In this document: positions 51,201-60,658 of the stretch, one piece after another
Layout of the letters: the number at the start of each line of letters is the position of its first letter
Numbering within the stretch: position 1 is the first letter of the stretch
NCBI RefSeq assembly: GCF_021216655.1
Contig: NZ_CP080437.1
Coordinates: forward strand, 1,798,001-1,862,000
Direction of reading: 5' to 3'
DNA length: 64,000 bases
Source of the DNA: Clavibacter michiganensis
GTDB lineage: Bacteria > Actinomycetota > Actinomycetes > Actinomycetales > Microbacteriaceae
Made by a program: the position numbers and the translations under genes
Notes under the pieces: model-generated
What the model saw: only the letters and a program-made list of their open reading frames with translations
Told to the model about the DNA's origin: nothing
Databases searched by the model: none

Positions 51201-51814
51201 GCGAAGGAGGGGTTGTCCGGGGCGATGCCGGTGTCGAGGACGCCGATCACCGTGCCCTCGCCGGCCTTGTCGGAGCCGCCCACCTTCGACCAGAGACCGT
51301 CGTCGCCCTCGAGCCCGAGGAAGCGGGAGTCCGGCGTGGACGTGGTGTGCAGGGTCCGGTCGGGCTCCACGCTCAGCACGTCGCGATCGTGGCCGAGCGC
51401 CTGGACCTGCGCCGCCGTCAGCTCGGCCGAGAAGCCGTCGACGGTGAGGGCGTACCGGTTGGTCGGGGTGACCCCCGCCGCGCTCGCGGCCGAGTCCTGG
51501 AGCCGGGTGAGGTGGTCGGAGTAGCGCTGCACGGCGTCCGACTGCGCGTCGAGGCGGGCGCCCGGCTCGACCCGCGTGGGCGCGAGCCCGTCGAGGGTGC
51601 CGTCGTAGGACGCCGCGGGTTGGTCCCGCAGGGTCACGAGGTAGCTGCCGTCCCCCGCGCCGACGGGGACGACCGCGGTGGGAGCGTCGTCCGCGCTGGC
51701 CGTCGTGGTGCCGGCCGCGACGAGCGCGAACGCGAGGGCGCAGGCCGCGAGCGGACGGCCCGCACGCAGGCGGCGCCTCCGGTCCGGCAGGAGCGGGTCT
51801 CGATGGATGGGCAT
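48215..51814 (-). CDS. Secreted subtilisin-like serine protease (S8) 2, paralogue of subtilase 1
   Basis: 1199 residues with the same architecture: signal peptide (LAACALAFALVAAGTTTASA, about residues 22-41), I9-type propeptide, S8 triad Asp194 (VIGVLDTGIAP), His284 (TAGHGSHTAS), Ser609 (SGTSMSSPHIAG), oxyanion Asn392, an inserted PA domain (about 435-530), and C-terminal Fn3-like and Ig-like repeats (GTPDVGQTLTASTGTWTPQG). The ATG at 51814 follows AGGGGGGAA. Propeptide and catalytic parts align closely with subtilase 1; the last 150 residues differ more, pointing to an old tandem duplication. Confidence 0.93.
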   Translation of the reverse strand: MPIHRDPLLPDRRRRLRAGRPLAACALAFALVAAGTTTASADDAPTAVVPVGAGDGSYLVTLRDQPAASYDGTLDGLAPTRVEPGARLDAQSDAVQRYSDHLTRLQDSAASAAGVTPTNRYALTVDGFSAELTAAQVQALGHDRDVLSVEPDRTLHTTSTPDSRFLGLEGDDGLWSKVGGSDKAGEGTVIGVLDTGIAPDNPSFAGKPLGSTPGADPYLDGSRIDFRKGDGTVFHGTCETGDGFTADDCSTKIVGARSFEAGRAASGDPNGPQEKLSPLDTAGHGSHTASTAAGDAGVAATAGTIQETIAGIAPAAKIAAYKVCWSGPDPSKEADDGCELSDIVAGIEQATADGVDVLNMSLGGPGKTEDAFQRALLGAADAGIFVAASAGNSGPDAGTVENTEPWVTTVAASSVPRNYSGTVTLGSGAKFAGASATVGSPVSGPLVRAVDSGVKGATSPELCGKGTLDPTKVRGRIVQCDRGVSPRIEKSAEVKRAGGIGMVLTNVKPDSQDLDRHTVPTVHLDADARQTIVDYAAKAGATVTLTDGNTTGVERPAPQVAGFSSRGASEDVDGGDTIKPDITAPGVGILAAISDDGGKPAFAPYSGTSMSSPHIAGFGLVYLGVHPKASPAEVKSALMTTATDTLDANGKPATDPFAQGAGQIAPDRFLNPGLYYPSGAKDWAGYAAATGLALPHPVAPVAPSQLNLPSIGVGKLLGSTTVTRTVTSLTAGTWTASVQGLSQADVKVTPARLTFTAPGQTKSFQVRITAKRGAPSDVWSTGSLTWTGSAGTVRSPIAVRPTAIVAPASVDGTGRSGKADVSVNAGTTGRIPLTTAGLAAGELLSDGDTGHPGHSGSVTATDADGAEITVKAGEKALVLDAAPVDGASDLLLYLQKVGKTDDDRKLISLQQTSSLSERIVVQAPEAGDYIVGVQASKLAGSATSVDFDLTRYDVQGTGGEGSFAVSPAQLPVTAGKKATYTASWSGLAAGRSYVGLVGYGGSTATTIVGVTTPAASAAPTATTAPAITGTPDVGQTLTASTGTWTPQGVTLATQWLSNGTPIAGATGSTFRVTSAVAGTALAVRVTATASDGRTGVATSPTVTARDAATVHLQVTQPRGTASGTVHVRVSVTSAGKQAATGVVRVTVDGAEHDVPLDGSGTGCADIAGIAPGTRTVQASYAGDNLVGGGTSRAQRILVR

Positions 51815-51989
51815 GGCTGTTCCCCCCTGTCGCCGGCATCGACCGGCTCGTGGATCCGCGGAGGCCGGGACGCGCAGCACGCGCGAGCCCCCGTCGCGGA
51901 GTCGCGTCGTCGACGCGATGGGCAGAACCGTAGGGAGGGAGCGACGCTGCCCGTCGGTCCTCTGCACACGCGTCGCCCGCCCGGGACGT

Positions 51990-52028
51990 CGAGAGGCCCC
52001 GCCCCCGGTTCGGGGGCGGGGCCTCTCG
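51990..52028. terminator. Terminator of icd
   Basis: A perfect 18-bp inverted repeat beginning CGAGAGGCCCCGCCCCCG with a GTT loop, 34 nt downstream of the icd stop (minus strand). Confidence 0.85.
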
Positions 52029-52061
52029 GCGTGCGGTGGCGTCGCGCTGACACCCGCGGGA

Positions 52062-53276
52062 TCAGGCCAGGCGCGTCTGCAGGTTCTCCGCGAGCGACGC
52101 GAGGAACTCCTCGGTCGTCTGGTACGGCTGGTCCGGTCCGACGAGGAGCGCGAGGTCCTTCGTCATCTTGCCGCTCTCGACCGTCGTGATGACGACGTCC
52201 TCGAGGGTGTCCGCGAAGGTCTTCAGCGCGTCGTTCCCGTCGAGCTTGGCGCGGTGCGCGAGGCCCCGCGTCCAGGCGTAGATCGACGCGATCGGGTTCG
52301 TCGACGTGGGCTTGCCCTGCTGGTGCTGGCGGTAGTGGCGCGTGACCGTGCCGTGCGCGGCCTCCGCCTCGACGACCTTGCCGTCGGGCGTGGTGAGCAC
52401 GCTGGTCATGAGGCCGAGCGAGCCGAAGCCCTGCGCGACGGTGTCCGACTGCACGTCGCCGTCGTAGTTCTTGCAGGCCCAGACGTAGCCGCCCTCCCAC
52501 TTGAGCGAGGCGGCGACCATGTCGTCGATGAGGCGGTGCTCGTAGGTGAGGCCGGCTGCGGCGAACTGGTCGGCGTACTCGGCCTCGAAGACCTCCTGGA
52601 ACAGGTCCTTGAAGCGGCCGTCGTAGGCCTTGAGGATCGTGTTCTTCGTGGAGAGGTACACGGGGTAGTTCCGGGCGAGGCCGTACGAGAGCGACGCGCG
52701 CGCGAAGTCGCGGATCGAGTCGTCGAGGTTGTACATGCCCATCGCGACACCGGATCCGGGGCTCTGGAACACCTCGAACTGCTGCGGCTCGGAGCCGTCC
52801 TTGGGCGTGAAGGTCATCGTGAGCGTGCCCTCGCCCTCGAAGCGGAAGTCGGTGGCGCGGTACTGGTCGCCGAACGCGTGGCGGCCGACGATGATCGGCT
52901 TGTTCCAGCCGGGCACGAGGCGCGGGATGTTGCTGATGATGATGGGCTCGCGGAAGATCGTGCCGCCCAGGATGTTGCGGATGGTGCCGTTCGGCGAGCG
53001 CCACATCTTCTTGAGGCCGAACTCCTCGACGCGCGCCTCGTCGGGCGTGATGGTCGCGCACTTGACGCCGACGCCGTGCTTCTTGATGGCGTTGGCGGCG
53101 TCGATCGTGATCTGGTCGTCGGTCTCGTCGCGCTTCTCGATGCCCAGGTCGTAGTACTCGAGGTCGATGTCGAGGTACGGGTGGATGAGCGTGTCCTTGA
53201 TGGACTGCCAGATGATGCGCGTCATCTCGTCGCCGTCGAGCTCGACGACGGTCCCCTCTACCTTGATCTTCTCCAC
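52062..53276 (-). CDS. icd: NADP-dependent isocitrate dehydrogenase (homodimeric)
   Basis: TCA-cycle enzyme making 2-oxoglutarate. 404 residues, the length of eukaryote-like homodimeric IDH. Conserved: [13 protein letters not shown] at the N-terminus, the substrate loop [41 protein letters not shown] with the metal-binding Asp, and [15 protein letters not shown] for cofactor binding. The start is GTG at 53276, 6 nt after GAGGAGGAC. The frame extends open far upstream, but that part lies over other genes and is not coding. Confidence 0.96.
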   Translation of the reverse strand: MEKIKVEGTVVELDGDEMTRIIWQSIKDTLIHPYLDIDLEYYDLGIEKRDETDDQITIDAANAIKKHGVGVKCATITPDEARVEEFGLKKMWRSPNGTIRNILGGTIFREPIIISNIPRLVPGWNKPIIVGRHAFGDQYRATDFRFEGEGTLTMTFTPKDGSEPQQFEVFQSPGSGVAMGMYNLDDSIRDFARASLSYGLARNYPVYLSTKNTILKAYDGRFKDLFQEVFEAEYADQFAAAGLTYEHRLIDDMVAASLKWEGGYVWACKNYDGDVQSDTVAQGFGSLGLMTSVLTTPDGKVVEAEAAHGTVTRHYRQHQQGKPTSTNPIASIYAWTRGLAHRAKLDGNDALKTFADTLEDVVITTVESGKMTKDLALLVGPDQPYQTTEEFLASLAENLQTRLA

Positions 53277-53510
53277 GAAGTCCTCCTCATGCTCGTCGGT
53301 CGCCTCCGTGCGCGTCTCCGTCGGCGCGCGCCGGGTCCGGCTCGTCGCCGGTGGATCCGTGGGCCAGCCTACCCGGCGGGCCCTGTCTCTCGACATCGAG
53401 ACATCGGCGGGTCCGGGTCGGATCCGCGCCCCGACGCCGCGCCCGGACGCCGCCTCCGACCCGGCCAGGCGCACCTGGCCCGACGGAGGCCCGCCCGATA
53501 CCCTGTGCCC

Positions 53511-53963
53511 ATGAGCGACATGACACTCGAAGAGCTGAGCGCCCGAACGATCGTGGCGGCCAACACGCTGACGCTCAAGCCGGGCCAGGAGGCGTTCGTC
53601 GCCCCCGTGTCGCACTCCATCGCCGAGGCCTACGTCAATCCGACCACCGCATGGCCGCGCGTGGTCATGGAGGACGGCGAGGTGGTCGGCTTCATCATGG
53701 GCAACTTCGACCCCGAGGCCCACGAGGAGATCTTCCGCAGCTGCATCTGGCGCATCAACGTCGACGCCGACGCGCAGGGCCACGGCGTCGGCCGGTTCGC
53801 GGTGCTCGCGCTCGCGGACGAGGCGCGCTCGCGCGGCTTCGATCGGCTGACGGTCGTGTGGGAGCCGGGCGAGGACGGGCCGGAGGAGTTCTTCACCCAC
53901 GTCGGCTTCGAGGTCATCGGCGAGACCCAGTACGGCGAGGCCATCGGCGCGCTGGCGCTCTAG
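53511..53963 (+). CDS. GNAT-family N-acetyltransferase
   Basis: 150 residues, one GNAT domain. Visible: [36 protein letters not shown] (acetyl-CoA pyrophosphate loop), [22 protein letters not shown]. This resembles the spermine/spermidine- or aminoglycoside-type small GNATs, but the substrate is unknown. The ATG at 53511 has TACCCT 6 nt upstream (53499-53504). The next gene starts 4 nt after its stop. Confidence 0.85.
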   Translation: MSDMTLEELSARTIVAANTLTLKPGQEAFVAPVSHSIAEAYVNPTTAWPRVVMEDGEVVGFIMGNFDPEAHEEIFRSCIWRINVDADAQGHGVGRFAVLALADEARSRGFDRLTVVWEPGEDGPEEFFTHVGFEVIGETQYGEAIGALAL

Positions 53964-53966
53964 CGC

Positions 53967-54287
53967 GTGGCCGTCTTCGCCACCCCGGGCGAGTTCACCG
54001 ACCGCGTGCTCGAGGTCGTCGCCGAGATCCCGTCGGGCCGCGTCATGACCTACGGCGACGTCGCCGCTGTCTTCGGCCGCCGTGGTGCCCGAGCGGTCGG
54101 GATGGTGCTGCGCTACCACGGCGCCGGGCTGCCCTGGTGGCGCGTGCTCCGGGCCGGCGGGCACCCGCCGACCGGGCTCGCCGACGAGGCCCGTCCCCGC
54201 TACGAGGCTGAGGGCACGCCGCTGGTCGACGCCCCGACCGACGCGGGCTACCGCGTCGACCTCGAGGCGGCACGCTGGTTCCCGTGA
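53967..54287 (+). CDS. Alkyltransferase-like (ATL) MGMT-family DNA-binding protein
   Basis: 106 residues, the length of ATL proteins. It has the MGMT DNA-binding domain ([41 protein letters not shown]) but the active-site PCHR is replaced by PWWRV, so there is no acceptor Cys. ATL proteins bind O6-alkylguanine and hand the lesion to nucleotide excision repair. The GTG at 53967 starts 4 nt after the GNAT gene; they are probably co-transcribed. Confidence 0.88.
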   Translation: MAVFATPGEFTDRVLEVVAEIPSGRVMTYGDVAAVFGRRGARAVGMVLRYHGAGLPWWRVLRAGGHPPTGLADEARPRYEAEGTPLVDAPTDAGYRVDLEAARWFP

Positions 54288-54410
54288 TCCGCTGACCGCT
54301 CGCCGCTCTGCGCCCGTCCGCCTGACGGCCGAGCGCGGGTCATGCTCCGGGACCACGGCCGGGGCCTCGCGGCCGATGCGCGGCGGATCCCGCTCCGCTG
54401 GACTGGGAGC

Positions 54411-54848
54411 ATGCCCCATCGCCCGTCCGCTCAATCCCTCGCCACCGCCCCGCTCACGATCCTCGTCGTGCTGACCCTCACCGGCTGCGGCGCCGCGAGC
54501 ACCGTCGGCGGGATGACCACCCCCGCGGATGCGCGCGTCTACGCCACGGCGGCGGACGCCGACGGACGCATCCCGACGTGGATCCCCGCGGACGCGACCG
54601 ACATCCGCATCAAGACCTCGCTGCGGGGCGAGGGCGCGATCCTCGAGTTCCGCTCCGCGACGCGGGCCGACCGGCTGGGCTGCGCCGCCGCGCCCGCCGA
54701 CGCCCCCGCACCGACCGTGCAGGACACCTGGTGGCCGGATCCGTCCCCCACCGCGGCCATGACGTGCGGCGACGGCTGGCTGGCGGCCGCGGACGGCGAC
54801 GCCGTGCACGCGTGGCTGCCGAAGGGCTCCCCCGCGCTCGACCTCTGA
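54411..54848 (+). CDS. Putative small lipoprotein, hypothetical
   Basis: 145 residues. Signal peptide with lipobox LTLTGCGA (Cys near residue 25), then a compact domain containing [29 protein letters not shown] and two later Cys residues ([15 protein letters not shown]) that could form a disulfide. The ATG at 54411 is chosen so that the signal peptide is N-terminal; longer frames upstream are unlikely. I do not recognise a family. Confidence 0.65.
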   Translation: MPHRPSAQSLATAPLTILVVLTLTGCGAASTVGGMTTPADARVYATAADADGRIPTWIPADATDIRIKTSLRGEGAILEFRSATRADRLGCAAAPADAPAPTVQDTWWPDPSPTAAMTCGDGWLAAADGDAVHAWLPKGSPALDL

Positions 54849-54872
54849 CCGCACGGTGTCCGGACGCGACGC

Positions 54873-54908
54873 GGCCCGGGCCCCTCCCCATCGGGAGGCA
54901 CCCGGGCC
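54873..54908. terminator. Convergent terminator between the lipoprotein and ABC exporter genes
   Basis: GGCCCGGG and CCCGGGCC arms, with an inner CTCCC/GGGAG stem around a CATC loop. It sits between convergent genes. Confidence 0.65.
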
Positions 54909-54924
54909 ACGATCACGCGAAGCG

Positions 54925-56733
54925 CTAGACCAGCGACTCCCGCCACGCCGCGTGCAGCTGCGAGAACCGGCCCGTGCCCTGGATGAGCGACTCCGGCGTC
55001 CCGTCCTCGACGATGCGACCCTGCTCCATCACGAGCACGCGGTCCGCGATCGCGACGGTCGAGAGCCGGTGCGCGATGATGATCGCCGTCCGGTCGGCGA
55101 GCAGCGTCGTGAGGCCCTGCTGCACGAGCCGCTCGCTCGGGATGTCGAGCGAGCTCGTCGCCTCGTCGAGGATCAGCACCGCCGGGTCCGCGAGGAACGC
55201 CCGCGCGAACGAGATCAGCTGGCGCTGCCCCGCCGACACCCGGCCGCCGCGCTTGTTCACGTCCGTGTCGTATCCGTCGGGCAGGGACTCGATGAACGTG
55301 TGCGCACCCACCGCCTCCGCCGCCGCCCGGATCTCGCCCCGGGTCGCGTCGGGCTTGCCGATCGCGATGTTGTCGGCGACGGATCCGGAGAACAGGTACG
55401 CTTCCTGCGTCACCATCACGATGGCGCGGCGCAGGTCCTTCGGGTGCAGGTCGCGGAGGTCGATCCCGTCGAGCGCCACGCGGCCGCCGGACGGGTCGTA
55501 GAACCGGGAGATGAGCTTCGCGAGCGTCGTCTTTCCCGCGCCGGTGGATCCGACGAGCGCGATCGTCTGCCCCGCCGGCATGTCGAGGTCGAAGCGCGGC
55601 AGGATCGTCTTGCCCTTCCCGTACCCGAACTCGACGCCCTCGAAGGAGACGTGACCGGTGGACTCCCACAGGTCGACCGGCGTCACGGGATCCGGCACGC
55701 TCGGCTCCTCCTCGAGCACGCCCGAGATCTTCTCGAGCGCGGCCGACGCCGACTGGTAGCTGTTGTAGAACATCGCCATGTCCTGCGCCGGCCCGAAGAA
55801 CTGCCGCGTGTAGAGCACGACCGCGAGCAGCGCGCCGATGCCGAGCTGCCCGTCCGCGACGCGCAGCCCGCCCACCAGGAGCACCACCGCGACGGTGATG
55901 TTGCCGATCAGGATGAGGCCCGGGTCGAAGATGCCGAAGACCTGGATCACGCGCATGTTGGTGTCGCGGTAGCCCTCGACGTGCTCGGAGAACTCCTCCG
56001 CGTTGCGCTTCTCCTTGCGGAAGGCCTTCACCGCGCGGATGCCCGTCATGGTCTCGACGAAGTGCACGATCAGCCGCGCGGACTTCACGCGCGTCTGGCG
56101 GAACAGCGCCTGCGACTTCACCGCGAACCAGAGGCTCAGGAAGAACAGCGGCACGAGCGCCGCGAGCAGCACGAGGCCGGAGACCCAGTCGAAGGAGAAC
56201 AGCGCGATCGCGGTGAACGCCATGTACAGCGCGCCCTGCACGAGCTGGTTGATGCCGCCGTTCAGCAGCTCCCGGATCGAGTCGAGGTCGCTCGTCTGGC
56301 GGGAGATGATCCGGCCCGACGTGTACGTCTCGTGGAACTCCAGGCTCAGCTTCTGCGTGTGCAGGAACATGCGCTTGCGGAGGTCGAGGAGGATCTCCTG
56401 CGCGATGCGCGCCGACATCACCTGGTACTTCGCGACCAGCACGGCGCCCGTGACCGCGACGAGGACGTACGCCCCGATCACGAGCGCGAGCAGCGTAGGG
56501 TCGCCGGTGCCCAGCAGCGACGGCAGCGCGCGGTCGAGGCCGATGCCGATGAGGGCGGGGCCCGCGACGTTCGCGGCCGTGGCCACGAGGATCGTCGCGG
56601 CCGTGAGGATCAGCGTCCGCTTGACCGGCTGGATGGTGCTGACGAGCAGCCTGGTCGAGCGGCGGCGGATCTGCTTGCTCTCGACGCGGGAGAAGTCGTC
56701 CCTCTCCTCGCCGGTGACTCCGGTGACGCTCAT
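54925..56733 (-). CDS. ABC exporter half-transporter B (canonical Walker B, degenerate signature)
   Basis: 602 residues: six TM helices followed by an NBD. Walker [11 protein letters not shown]-loop [16 protein letters not shown], Walker [13 protein letters not shown] with the catalytic Glu, H-loop [13 protein letters not shown]. The signature is VSAGQRQ rather than LSGGQ. The ATG at 56733 overlaps the stop of the upstream half-transporter by 4 nt. Together they form a heterodimeric exporter (lipid or multidrug type) with one degenerate ATP site. Confidence 0.93.
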   Translation of the reverse strand: MSVTGVTGEERDDFSRVESKQIRRRSTRLLVSTIQPVKRTLILTAATILVATAANVAGPALIGIGLDRALPSLLGTGDPTLLALVIGAYVLVAVTGAVLVAKYQVMSARIAQEILLDLRKRMFLHTQKLSLEFHETYTSGRIISRQTSDLDSIRELLNGGINQLVQGALYMAFTAIALFSFDWVSGLVLLAALVPLFFLSLWFAVKSQALFRQTRVKSARLIVHFVETMTGIRAVKAFRKEKRNAEEFSEHVEGYRDTNMRVIQVFGIFDPGLILIGNITVAVVLLVGGLRVADGQLGIGALLAVVLYTRQFFGPAQDMAMFYNSYQSASAALEKISGVLEEEPSVPDPVTPVDLWESTGHVSFEGVEFGYGKGKTILPRFDLDMPAGQTIALVGSTGAGKTTLAKLISRFYDPSGGRVALDGIDLRDLHPKDLRRAIVMVTQEAYLFSGSVADNIAIGKPDATRGEIRAAAEAVGAHTFIESLPDGYDTDVNKRGGRVSAGQRQLISFARAFLADPAVLILDEATSSLDIPSERLVQQGLTTLLADRTAIIIAHRLSTVAIADRVLVMEQGRIVEDGTPESLIQGTGRFSQLHAAWRESLV

Positions 56734-58592
56734 GCTGAGGCCTCCTCGCGCACGGTGTTCCCTTCCACGTCCAGGCTCGAGATGACGAACCGGTAGTGCT
56801 CGCTCGTGGCGAGCAGTTCGGAGTGCCGGCCGACCGCGGTGATGCGGCCGTCCTGCATGAGCGCCACCCGGTCCGCGAGCATCACGGTCGAGGGGCGGTG
56901 CGCGACGATCAGCGCGGTGGTGGAGGCGAGCACGCGGCGCAGCGCCGCCTCGACGAGCGCCTCCGTGTCGACGTCGAGCGCCGACAGCGGGTCGTCGAGG
57001 ACGAGCACGTCCGGCGCCGCGGCGACGGCGCGCGCGAGGGCGAGCCGCTGCCGCTGACCGCCGGAGAGGCTGAGCCCCTCCTCGCCGACGGTCGTCTCGA
57101 CGCCGTCGGGCAGGTCGTGCACGAAGCCGGCCTGCGCGATGTCGAGCGCCACCTGCAGCACCCGCTCCGCCTCGGGCCCGCCGGCGGCGAGGTCGGGTCG
57201 GCCGAGCAGCACGTTGTCGTGGACGCTCGAGGAGAACAGCGTCGCGTCCTCGAAGGCCATGGCGATCCGGCTCCGCAGCTCCTCGAGCCCCAGGTCGCGG
57301 ATGTCCACGCCGTCGAGCTCGATGCTGCCGCCGGTCACGTCGTAGAGCCGGGTCGTGAGCGCCGTGAGCGTGGACTTGCCGCAGCCGGTGACCCCGACGA
57401 GCGCCATGGTCTCCCCCGGCCGCAGGTCGAGGTCGACCCCGTCGATGAGGTCGGGCTGGCCCGCGGAGGCGTCCTGGTAGCGGAAGCGCGCGCCGCGGAA
57501 GACGAGGTGCCCGCGGGGCTCGGCGATCCGCACGGGGTTCGCCGGATCCGTGATCGCGTCCTCCTCGTCCATCACCTCGAAGTAGCGGTCGATGGCCGTC
57601 CGCGCGTCGAAGGTCATCGACAGGAGGAAGCCGATCGACTCGATCGGCCAGCGCAGCACGGCGGCCGTCGCGAAGAACGCCACGAGGTCGCCCACCGAGA
57701 TCTCACCCGCGGACGCGAGCAGCACGCCGCCGAGCAGCGCCAGGGCGAAGGTCAGGTCGGGCACCAGCAGCAGCCAGAGCCAGATGCCGGCGATGGCCTT
57801 CGCCTTCTTGATCTCCGTGCCGCGCAGCTCCTCCGCCTGCTCCGCGAACGCGTCGTGCATGTGCTTGCCGCGGCCGAACGCCTTCAGCACGCGGATCCCG
57901 TGCACCGACTGCTCGACGCTCGTGGCGAGGTCGCCGGACTGGTCCTGGCTGAGCCGCGCCACCGAGGAGTACTTCTGCTCGAAGAGGTAGCCGTAGACCC
58001 AGAGCGGGATGGAGCACACGAGGAAGCCGAGCCCGAGGCGCCAGTCGATGGAGACCAGGAAGCCGATGCCCACCAGGATCGTGAGGATGTTCACGATGAA
58101 CAGCACGAGGCCGAACGCCATCCAGCGGCGGATGAGGTTCAGGTCGCTGACCATGCGCGACAGCAGCTGCCCGCTCTGCCACCGGTCGTGGAACGCGACG
58201 GGCAGCCGCTGCAGCTTCCTGTAGAACGCGTTCCGCATGTCCGCCTCCATGAGCGTGCCGGGCTTCAGCACGAACCAGCGACGGAGCGCGATCATGGCGG
58301 CCTCGAGGATCCCGAGGCCGAGGATCAGGAGCACGGCAGGCACCACGGCAGCCGAGTCGCCGTCGCCGAGCGGGCCGTCCACGAGGCCGCGGAGGATCTG
58401 CGGGATGACGAGCGACAGCAGCGAGCCGACGAGCGCGACCACCATGCCCGCGATGATGCTGGGCATGGCAGGCCGGGCGAACGGCAGCAGCCGCATGAGC
58501 ACGGCGATCGTGCCGGGACGGGGGCCGCGCCGCTCGGAGGGCGCCTGGTCGGACGTCGCCTGGTCGGACGATGCGGGCGGTGAGGTGGACAC
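56730..58592 (-). CDS. ABC exporter half-transporter A (LSGGQ, Asp for catalytic Glu)
   Basis: 620 residues: a Ser/Pro/Gln-rich N-terminus, six TM helices and an NBD with Walker [10 protein letters not shown], signature [14 protein letters not shown], Walker [13 protein letters not shown] (Asp where the catalytic Glu should be) and H-loop IVAHRPSTV. This is the complement of half B, as in TM287/288-type heterodimers. The GTG at 58592 follows AAGGAATGACTC. A 29-codon ORF with a strong ribosome-binding site lies 288 nt upstream. Confidence 0.93.
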   Translation of the reverse strand: MSTSPPASSDQATSDQAPSERRGPRPGTIAVLMRLLPFARPAMPSIIAGMVVALVGSLLSLVIPQILRGLVDGPLGDGDSAAVVPAVLLILGLGILEAAMIALRRWFVLKPGTLMEADMRNAFYRKLQRLPVAFHDRWQSGQLLSRMVSDLNLIRRWMAFGLVLFIVNILTILVGIGFLVSIDWRLGLGFLVCSIPLWVYGYLFEQKYSSVARLSQDQSGDLATSVEQSVHGIRVLKAFGRGKHMHDAFAEQAEELRGTEIKKAKAIAGIWLWLLLVPDLTFALALLGGVLLASAGEISVGDLVAFFATAAVLRWPIESIGFLLSMTFDARTAIDRYFEVMDEEDAITDPANPVRIAEPRGHLVFRGARFRYQDASAGQPDLIDGVDLDLRPGETMALVGVTGCGKSTLTALTTRLYDVTGGSIELDGVDIRDLGLEELRSRIAMAFEDATLFSSSVHDNVLLGRPDLAAGGPEAERVLQVALDIAQAGFVHDLPDGVETTVGEEGLSLSGGQRQRLALARAVAAAPDVLVLDDPLSALDVDTEALVEAALRRVLASTTALIVAHRPSTVMLADRVALMQDGRITAVGRHSELLATSEHYRFVISSLDVEGNTVREEASA

Positions 58593-58880
58593 GAGTCATT
58601 CCTTCTGTGATCGGCCGATGCGCGGCCGGGCGTGCGGGGCGACCGCGCGCGTCAGGACGCGCGCGGCGGAGGATCGGGGGTGGATGGATCTCGGGGAGGG
58701 CGAGCAGCTCCCCGGCGAGACGGGAGCGGTGGAGCAGACGGGGGATCCGATCGGGCGCCGCGGGTGCCACCGGCGATCCGCACCGAGACGCGATCGCTCG
58801 GCGAGGCCGAGCCGCGCTTCCGGCCCTATCGCTCTCGGTCGCCCGCCGCGCGCCCGACGCCGGGGCGTCGAGCGGGGAGG

Positions 58881-58970
58881 TCAGCTGGCGGAGCGGGAGG
58901 ACGCGGTCGCGGCCACCTCGTCGATCCGGTGCGAGATGGTGCGTGCGTATGTCGTCGATGTCGTGGTCAT
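58881..58970 (-). CDS. 29-residue ORF upstream of the ABC exporter, possible leader peptide
   Basis: A short ORF starting at ATG 58970, preceded by GGAGGGTGTC, a strong ribosome-binding site. The product is Thr/Ser-rich (MTTTSTTYARTISH...) with no TM segment. It lies 288 nt before the exporter genes on the same strand. Translated leaders before actinobacterial drug exporters can mediate induction by ribosome-targeting drugs; that is inference. The remaining sequence at 58593-58880 shows no gene or clear terminator. Confidence 0.4.
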   Translation of the reverse strand: MTTTSTTYARTISHRIDEVAATASSRSAS

Positions 58971-59081
58971 GACACCCTCCCTGGCTGCGTATGCGATTCA
59001 CGTCTGGGCCGCGCCGATCGACCACGTGAATGGCCACCCCAGGCAGCCTTCCAGGATATGGAGCGCGAGACCCACGCACAA

Positions 59082-59117
59082 GAGCCCGGCCCGCATCCGA
59101 GGATGCGGGCCGGGCTC
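59082..59117. terminator. Terminator of the DDAH-like gene
   Basis: A perfect 17-bp inverted repeat GAGCCCGGCCCGCATCC / GGATGCGGGCCGGGCTC with a 2-nt GA between arms, 52 nt downstream of the gene end (minus strand). Confidence 0.85.
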
Positions 59118-59169
59118 GAGTGGTGCGGTGCTGACGCGTCCCGTGGTGCGGACGCGCCTGCCGCGGACG

Positions 59170-60531
59170 TCAGCCGATGCGGACCGACAGGCAGGTGACG
59201 CAGCCCTCGAGCTTCTCGAACTCGCTGATGTCGACGGCGACGACCGCGTAGCCCAGTCCGCGGAGCAGGTCCGCCGTGCGAGGAGCGGCGGCCGACAGCA
59301 GCAGGGTGTCGTCGTCGAGCGCGACGACGGCCACGCCCTCCGCCTCGGGGACGGGGAGGAAGGACGGGAACAGCCGCGGCGCGTCGACCAGCGGCTCGTA
59401 CCCGATGACCGTGCCGTCCGGCAGCGCCGTGACCTGCGACTTGAGGTGCAGGGTCCGGCTGACCGGGACGCCGACCACGGCGTATCCGAGGGGCCGGGCG
59501 ATCTCGCGCAGCCGCTGGATCCCCGCCGCGTTGGTCCGGCCGCTCGCACCGACGTAGAGCGTGCGCCCGACCGCGAGCACGTCGCCACCGTCGAGGGTCG
59601 CGGGCAGGTCGATGGACGTGACCGACAGGTCCATGTCCTCGAGCGCACGCTCCACGCCGGTGCGCTCCCCGCGGCGCGAATCGGCCCCGGAGGTGAGCAG
59701 GACGGCTGTGGTGCCGAGGACGAGCACGGCATCCTCCACGAAGACCGAGTCCGGGTGGTCGTCGGCCGGCGGCACCTCGCGGGTCGACCATCCGTGCTCC
59801 TCGAGCGCGAGCACGTAGCGCTCCCACTGCTGGTCCGCGAGCTCGGCATCCACGGGCCGGCGGTCCAGGTGCGTCAGCTCGCCGTCGGCGAGTCGCGACG
59901 ACGGGATCCGTACGAGGGCGATGCGCTCCGGCTCGACCTCCCCGTCCGCCGCGGCGACGAGCCGGATCCAGAGCCGACGGCCCAGGAGGATGGACGTCAG
60001 CGCGACGCCGAGGACGAACATCAGGTTGAGGCCGAGGAGCGTCTCGAGCAGCGGACCGACGATGTCGCCGCTGAAGGTGGCGCCCTGCCCCAGGGCACCC
60101 ACGAGGCTCCCGGTGAGCGCGCCGACAACCGCGGCCGCGACGGATCCGAGGATCGACGTCCACAGGCGCCGGTGCATGCCCACCCCCGCGAGCGCCGCGA
60201 GGAGGACGAAGGCGACGAGCGTGTGCACCGTCCAGTAGTCGAGGAGCGTCACCAGCACGGCAGCGCTCGGCTGGTTGGAGCTGAAGAGCGTCAGGACGCT
60301 GAAGAGCAGGCCGATGATCGCCGATACGCCCGCGGACACGAGAGCCGCGGAGAGCGCCCTGCCGAGGGGAGCATTCGACATCCCTGCGCGCGAGGCACGC
60401 GTCGCCGATGGACGGTTGTCCGTGGGTGTCGCTGAGGTCGTGGACGGTCCACCGTCAGCGGAGTCGCCGGGCTGGCCGGGTGTGCGGTCGTTCTCGCGGG
60501 ATTCGGTCACGAACGACGACGATAACGGCAC
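59170..60531 (-). CDS. Membrane-anchored dimethylarginine dimethylaminohydrolase-like protein
   Basis: Up to 453 residues in two parts. About residues 55-185 hold four hydrophobic helices (ALSAALVSAGVSAIIGLLFSV; LVAFVLLAALAGVGM; SILGSVAAAVVGALTGS; LMFVLGVALTSILLG). Residues 200-453 are a DDAH/amidinotransferase-fold domain with DDHPDSVFVEDAVLV, the DGGDVL segment, His362 in TLHLKSQV and Cys447 in GCVTCLSVRI, matching the catalytic Glu/Asp-His-Cys set of DDAH (dimethylarginine to citrulline and dimethylamine). Fusion to a membrane domain is unusual. The start may be GTG 60531 or GTG 60510. Confidence 0.82.
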   Translation of the reverse strand: MPLSSSFVTESRENDRTPGQPGDSADGGPSTTSATPTDNRPSATRASRAGMSNAPLGRALSAALVSAGVSAIIGLLFSVLTLFSSNQPSAAVLVTLLDYWTVHTLVAFVLLAALAGVGMHRRLWTSILGSVAAAVVGALTGSLVGALGQGATFSGDIVGPLLETLLGLNLMFVLGVALTSILLGRRLWIRLVAAADGEVEPERIALVRIPSSRLADGELTHLDRRPVDAELADQQWERYVLALEEHGWSTREVPPADDHPDSVFVEDAVLVLGTTAVLLTSGADSRRGERTGVERALEDMDLSVTSIDLPATLDGGDVLAVGRTLYVGASGRTNAAGIQRLREIARPLGYAVVGVPVSRTLHLKSQVTALPDGTVIGYEPLVDAPRLFPSFLPVPEAEGVAVVALDDDTLLLSAAAPRTADLLRGLGYAVVAVDISEFEKLEGCVTCLSVRIG

Positions 60532-60607
60532 CCCTTATGACCGGCATGTGAGGGGGCTGACAGGCACGCACCTCGAACGACGGTGTGGTTCGGGTGTCAA
60601 CGCAGAA

Positions 60608-60636
60608 AGGCCCGCCGCACGATGTGCGACGGGCCT
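60608..60636 (-). terminator. rRNA operon terminator
   Basis: AGGCCCG (60608-60614) pairs with CGGGCCT (60630-60636), with an inner CGCAC/GTGCG stem and one C-A mismatch. On the minus strand the hairpin is followed by TTTCT. It lies 22 nt past the 5S gene. Confidence 0.8.
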
Positions 60637-60658
60637 CCCCGATCACTCTCAAGTTAAG

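Noticed and set aside
53277..54854. Long N-terminal extension of the icd frame
   Set aside because: It covers the GNAT, ATL and lipoprotein genes on the other strand and has no similarity to IDH; a ribosome-binding site precedes the GTG at 53276.
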